In this document: piece by piece, positions 60,590-64,000 of the stretch
How positions within the stretch are numbered: position 1 is the stretch's first letter
Layout of the letters: each line of letters opens with the position of its first letter
Origin: Phycisphaerales bacterium
GTDB lineage: Bacteria; Planctomycetota; Phycisphaerae; UBA1845; UTPLA1
NCBI GenBank assembly: GCA_020639075.1
Contig: JACKHI010000001.1
Location: forward strand, 2,852,001 to 2,916,000
Length of the DNA: 64,000 nt
Reading direction: 5' to 3'
Program-made: the position numbers and the translations under genes
The notes under the pieces: model-generated
Databases searched by the model: none
The model's input: only the letters and a program-made list of their open reading frames with translations
Told to the model about the DNA's origin: nothing

Positions 60590-61798
60590 ATGCGAATCGT
60601 CCACGTCATCACGCGACTCATCATCGGCGGCGCCCAGGAAAACACGATCCTGACCTGCGAAGGCCTCCACGCCAAAGGACACGACGTCACGCTCATCACC
60701 GGGCCGACGCTCGGTCCCGAAGGCTCGCTCGTCCCGCGAGCAAAGTCGGGAGGCTATCGGTACGTCGAAGCCGACGCACTCATCCGCGCCGTCAATCCGC
60801 TCGACGACTGGCGCGCCGCCCGACAACTGCGCGCGCTGCTGCACTCGCTTGAACCCGACGTCGTCCACACCCACTCCAGCAAGGCCGGCATCCTGGGGCG
60901 CATCGCCGCCGACCGGGCGCGCGTCCCCTGTGTCGTTCACACCGTCCACGGCATGAGCTTCAACCGCACGCAAAAGCGACTCACCCAATCCATCTACGCC
61001 GCGGCCGAGCGATTCTGTGCGCGAAAAACGCACGCCATCGTCTGCGTCGCCGACGCCATGTGCGAGCAGATGCTCGCCGCAAACATCGGATCACCCGATC
61101 AATACACGACCATCCGCAGCGGCATGGAGACCGACACCTTTGACCCGACGCGATACGACGCCGTCGCCATGCGCGCCGAGTGGAACACGCCCGCCGACGC
61201 GATCGTCGTCGGGGCCGTCGCCCGACTGTTCAGGAACAAGGGCTACGAACAACTCATAGAGATCATGGATCGCGCCGCGCGCAAAGAACCGCGAATGCGA
61301 TTCGTATGGATCGGTGACGGCGCCGATCGAGCCGAATACGAAGCCGAACTTTCGCGCCGAAACCTCCGTGATCGCACGACGATCACGGGCCTCGTTCCAC
61401 CCGGCGAAATTCCGCGCCTGTTGTCGGGCATCGACATCCTCGCGCACGCCTCCCAATGGGAAGGCCTCCCGCGCGCCGTCGTCCAGGCATTGTTGATGGA
61501 GAAACCCGCCGTCAGCTTCGACATCGACGGCGCTCCGGAAGTGATCAAACCCGACGAAACCGGTCAGCTCGCGCCATTGAACGACTGTGATGCCTTCGCA
61601 AACGCCCTGACAACACTCGCCACCGACGCCTCAATGCGAAAGCGCCTCGGCCGAACAGGCCGTCAGCGCTGCCTCATCGAGTTCAGCAAGGAAACGATGA
61701 CCAACCAACTGGAAGCGCTCTACAAGCGCCTGCGAATCGGCGCTTCGACGACTCGACCCACCGACGACAACACCACAAGCCCGAACTCTCACAAATGA
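60590..61798 (+). CDS. GT4-family glycosyltransferase
   Basis: 402 residues, GT-B fold. The N-terminus MRIVHVITRLIIGGAQENT is the classical GT4 acceptor-side start with the GGAQ loop, and DVVHTHSSKAGILGRIAA follows. The C-terminal donor domain has GAVARLFRNKGYEQLIEIM, FVWIGDGADR, and HASQWEGLPRAVVQALLMEKP with the donor-binding Glu in EGLPR. It probably makes a cell-envelope or exopolysaccharide glycan, in line with several other envelope genes in the window. Co-directional with truA. Confidence 0.9.
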   Translation: MRIVHVITRLIIGGAQENTILTCEGLHAKGHDVTLITGPTLGPEGSLVPRAKSGGYRYVEADALIRAVNPLDDWRAARQLRALLHSLEPDVVHTHSSKAGILGRIAADRARVPCVVHTVHGMSFNRTQKRLTQSIYAAAERFCARKTHAIVCVADAMCEQMLAANIGSPDQYTTIRSGMETDTFDPTRYDAVAMRAEWNTPADAIVVGAVARLFRNKGYEQLIEIMDRAARKEPRMRFVWIGDGADRAEYEAELSRRNLRDRTTITGLVPPGEIPRLLSGIDILAHASQWEGLPRAVVQALLMEKPAVSFDIDGAPEVIKPDETGQLAPLNDCDAFANALTTLATDASMRKRLGRTGRQRCLIEFSKETMTNQLEALYKRLRIGASTTRPTDDNTTSPNSHK

Positions 61799-61821
61799 GG
61801 CTCAGTCGTGAGTTCCGTAAC

Positions 61822-61961
61822 CTGAAACCTCAACTTCGAATTGCGAATACCGCGAATCTGAACTCTCGAATGTCAAATCCGAGATCTCAAATTTCAAATC
61901 TCGAATTGAATTTCTCAACTCCCAAGTCGCAATTCTCAAATTTCAGATCTGAAATCCCCAC
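61822..61961. repeat. Heptanucleotide repeat array 2 (TCTGAAA type)
   Basis: About 20 seven-nt units of the same TCTSAAA type as the array at 55626 keep one phase over 140 bp, for example TCTCGAA TGTCAAA then TCTCAAA TTTCAAA. Like the first array, it lies directly after a plus-strand gene and before the end of a minus-strand gene. Confidence 0.88.
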
Positions 61962-62068
61962 ACCCGAAATCATCTGCAATACGAAGGGTGCCAACCCTCA
62001 AAGGCATTCCAGCCAAACGCCGCCGCTCAAGCCCCCGCGGCAAACACGAACCAACGACGACAACCGAC

Positions 62069-64000
62069 TCAACCGCCTCGATCGGCGGCGCCGCCGTTCT
62101 GCCCCATCCCCAGATCTTGAAACAGCGAATCCAGCTCCGCCACATCCGCCGCCGTCCCGTGTTCACGCGTGATCTTGAACGCCGCCATCGCCTCCTGCGT
62201 TCGGCCCATCCGCAGATACGTCACGCCCAATCGAAATGCCGCCTGCGCATGGTTCGGCTGCCGCTCGAGAATCGCCTTGAATTCCCGCTCCGCCCCCTTC
62301 AGATCCGTGAGCACGAAGAGAAGCGCGCCGTAATCGAACCGCGCATGAATGTCGTCCGGATTCGTCTTGACGATCTCCGAATACAACTTGACTGCCGCGT
62401 CGATGTTCCCTGACTGCATCTGCGCCGACGCCAGGCAATGCCGCAACAGCTTCGCCTCCGGATACTTCGCTGACAGTCGCTCGAAGTCCTTCGCAGCTGC
62501 CGCGTAATCCTGTTGCGTCCCTCGCATCGAGTAGACGCCGTCAACCAATTCCGCAGCAGGCCCGACACGATCGATCGCCTCGACAAACGCCCGTCGCGCG
62601 CCGTCCCCGTCCCCCATCGCCTCACGAAATCTCGCCAACGCCATGACCGCCTGCGCCGACGACGGATCGAACGCGACCGCTCTCTCCAATGCCTCGCTCG
62701 CGGGCTTCAACTCGCCGCGCGACGCCAGGAAAGTCCCCCAATCCGCCCAGATCTCCGCTGAATCCGCGGACCGCTCGATCCCCGCCTTGCGTTTCAACGT
62801 CTCGTATTCCGCCGACGCCAGCGCCATCGCCTTCCCATACGCAGCTCGCGCCTCCGCGTCATTGCCGGCCGCTGTCTCGAACTTCGCCAGTTCCTTCCAG
62901 AACAAAGGTCGATCACCCGCCAGCGCCACGGCCCGTCGCACCTGCTCGACCGCCCGCTTCCGCTCGTTCTTGCAGAGGTACAACCATCCCAATCGATAGT
63001 GATTCGTCGGCGTATCAAACAACCCCCACGCATTCGCCGCCTCGAAATGCCGGATCCCGCGTTCCACTTTGTTCATCTGCGGCGCGTCGATCTCCGCGAG
63101 ATACGTCGGTTGGTATTGCCATCCCAGGTACTCCGGCGGTGCATAGTCCTGGAATCCCCGGTTCATCAACATGTTCCAGACGTTGTAATCCGGATGATCC
63201 GCCCCGATGTCGTGATAACGCCATATTGCCGAATGCGCGTATCCGGCGAACAGAAAGAGCGACCCAGCGCCGAATGCCCAACCCGCCGGTCGCATCCGCC
63301 CGCCCGTTTTCAGTCTGATCTTCTGCAGCAACACGTCGCGCGACATGAACAGCCCGACGGCTTTCGTAAAGATGAATGCCGATATCCCTGCAATCGCCAG
63401 CGACACCAGGAAAGGAAACTGACCGTACAACCCGTTGATCGTCATCAGCACGAACATGAACACGATGAGCGTCGCAAACTCCATCGCCAGCGACAGATCG
63501 TATCGCCGCTGCTTCGCCGGTTTCGACGCCTTCGCGAACAGCGCGGGTTTCCCGTAACTCATCGATAGCGCATCGTTCGGGCACACCTGCACGCAGTCCA
63601 TGCACTTCATGCAACCCGGATCGACGACCATGCCGTAGCGATTCACTTCCTCCGCAACATTCACGTTCGACGTGCACACGGCCGTGCAATGACCGCACTG
63701 CTCGCAGTTGTCATCGACCCGCACGCGCAACAGCGCCAGCTTGTCCGCCGCGCCGAAAAACGCACCATAAGGACACGCGAATGTGCAGAACCCCTTCGGG
63801 CCCAGGAAATAAACGATTCCGAAGCCGGCAAACAACACGCTCACGATCGCCCACGGCCACGTCGGAAACGTGTCCCAGAATCCCGTTCGTGCAAGATGCC
63901 ACGTCGAAGGCGGGACCACCTGCTTCGCATAAAACTCCGCCCACAATCGGACCGCCATCGGCAGGAGGAACATCCAACCCGCGGCGATCACCAGTGGAAT
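62069..64000 (-). CDS. Partial polyferredoxin-type membrane protein with TPR domain, N-terminus outside window
   Basis: At least 640 residues, running off the right edge. The visible N-terminal part has membrane helices and GPKGFCTFACPYGAFFGAADK, the NapH/NosR/CcoG-type cysteine segment. Two [4Fe-4S] ferredoxin motifs follow, CEQCGHCTAVCTSN and CMKCMDCVQVCPND. Further membrane helices come next and then a long C-terminal TPR region (about 300-640; units such as AEIWADWGTFLASRGELKPA). The iron-sulfur part probably moves electrons across or along the membrane; the TPR part, facing the other side, would bind partners. The substrate system is not visible. The real start lies beyond 64000. Confidence 0.88.
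   Translation of the reverse strand: MPLVIAAGWMFLLPMAVRLWAEFYAKQVVPPSTWHLARTGFWDTFPTWPWAIVSVLFAGFGIVYFLGPKGFCTFACPYGAFFGAADKLALLRVRVDDNCEQCGHCTAVCTSNVNVAEEVNRYGMVVDPGCMKCMDCVQVCPNDALSMSYGKPALFAKASKPAKQRRYDLSLAMEFATLIVFMFVLMTINGLYGQFPFLVSLAIAGISAFIFTKAVGLFMSRDVLLQKIRLKTGGRMRPAGWAFGAGSLFLFAGYAHSAIWRYHDIGADHPDYNVWNMLMNRGFQDYAPPEYLGWQYQPTYLAEIDAPQMNKVERGIRHFEAANAWGLFDTPTNHYRLGWLYLCKNERKRAVEQVRRAVALAGDRPLFWKELAKFETAAGNDAEARAAYGKAMALASAEYETLKRKAGIERSADSAEIWADWGTFLASRGELKPASEALERAVAFDPSSAQAVMALARFREAMGDGDGARRAFVEAIDRVGPAAELVDGVYSMRGTQQDYAAAAKDFERLSAKYPEAKLLRHCLASAQMQSGNIDAAVKLYSEIVKTNPDDIHARFDYGALLFVLTDLKGAEREFKAILERQPNHAQAAFRLGVTYLRMGRTQEAMAAFKITREHGTAADVAELDSLFQDLGMGQNGGAADRGG

Overview
The window looks like a chromosomal segment of a GC-rich planctomycete, probably a Phycisphaerae-like lineage. 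This is inferred from protein hallmarks, not from an rRNA. The hallmarks are membrane proteins ending in CxxCGYDLxG...CPxCG zinc ribbons, an H-X(9/10)-DG prepilin-type segment, PTGACC cysteine-rich surface repeats, DNGNGI-type calcium loops, a DUF1571 lipoprotein, and intergenic DNA crowded with palindromic repeats. No phage, CRISPR array or transposase gene was seen, and no rRNA; there is one tRNA-Ser(UGA).

Layout. 1-3.3 kb: a truncated coiled-coil membrane gene, a TMTC-like TPR membrane protein and a small coiled-coil protein. 3.5-15.8 kb: acyl-CoA and cobalamin metabolism (a B12-binding/MeaB GTPase fusion, EtfB, a methylcrotonyl-CoA carboxylase beta chain), a secreted GH27 alpha-galactosidase, GatA, a lone receiver protein and a secreted protein with an H-X10-DG tail. 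15.9-24 kb: tRNA-Ser, a PAS histidine kinase whose usual phospho-acceptor position is not His, three overlapping zinc-ribbon membrane genes, and class II (B12-dependent) ribonucleotide reductase with a clear promoter and terminator. 24.5-29.6 kb: a methyltransferase, an amidohydrolase and PyrD as a likely operon, an L,D-transpeptidase and 5-formyl-THF cyclo-ligase. 29.8-42 kb: a polysaccharide-related stretch (WecA/MraY-type transferase overlapping an O-antigen ligase, a GT4 glycosyltransferase, UDP-sugar dehydrogenase). Within it lie a selenoprotein of the SelW/Rdx family read through an in-frame UGA, an NSS transporter with its small partner, and DeoC. 42-49.4 kb: a DUF4198/FmdE-like secreted protein, a 776-residue cysteine-repeat surface protein, an MBL/beta-CASP nuclease and another zinc-ribbon membrane protein. 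49.4-64 kb: a large MscK-like channel, VOC and Nudix proteins, a sigma-70-like factor, an Hpt operon, a receiver-GGDEF protein with a degenerate active site, TruA, another GT4 enzyme and a truncated polyferredoxin-TPR protein.

How it works together. Most genes are housekeeping or cell-envelope genes in short operons. Two cobalamin proteins (NrdJ, B12-MeaB) point to B12-dependent physiology, and the selenoprotein implies a Sec decoding system elsewhere in the genome. Several genes appear to start at GTG or TTG behind good Shine-Dalgarno sites.

Most striking outside the genes: (i) a UGA-Sec codon followed by a bacterial SECIS hairpin with a GGUCU loop; (ii) two arrays of a 7-nucleotide unit (TCTGAAA type), both in convergent intergenic regions and one running into the 3' end of the sigma-like gene; (iii) a family of modular palindromic repeats, including three copies of a 122-123 bp nested inverted repeat; (iv) an nrdJ promoter whose 17-bp spacer is filled by an NrdR-box-like inverted repeat.
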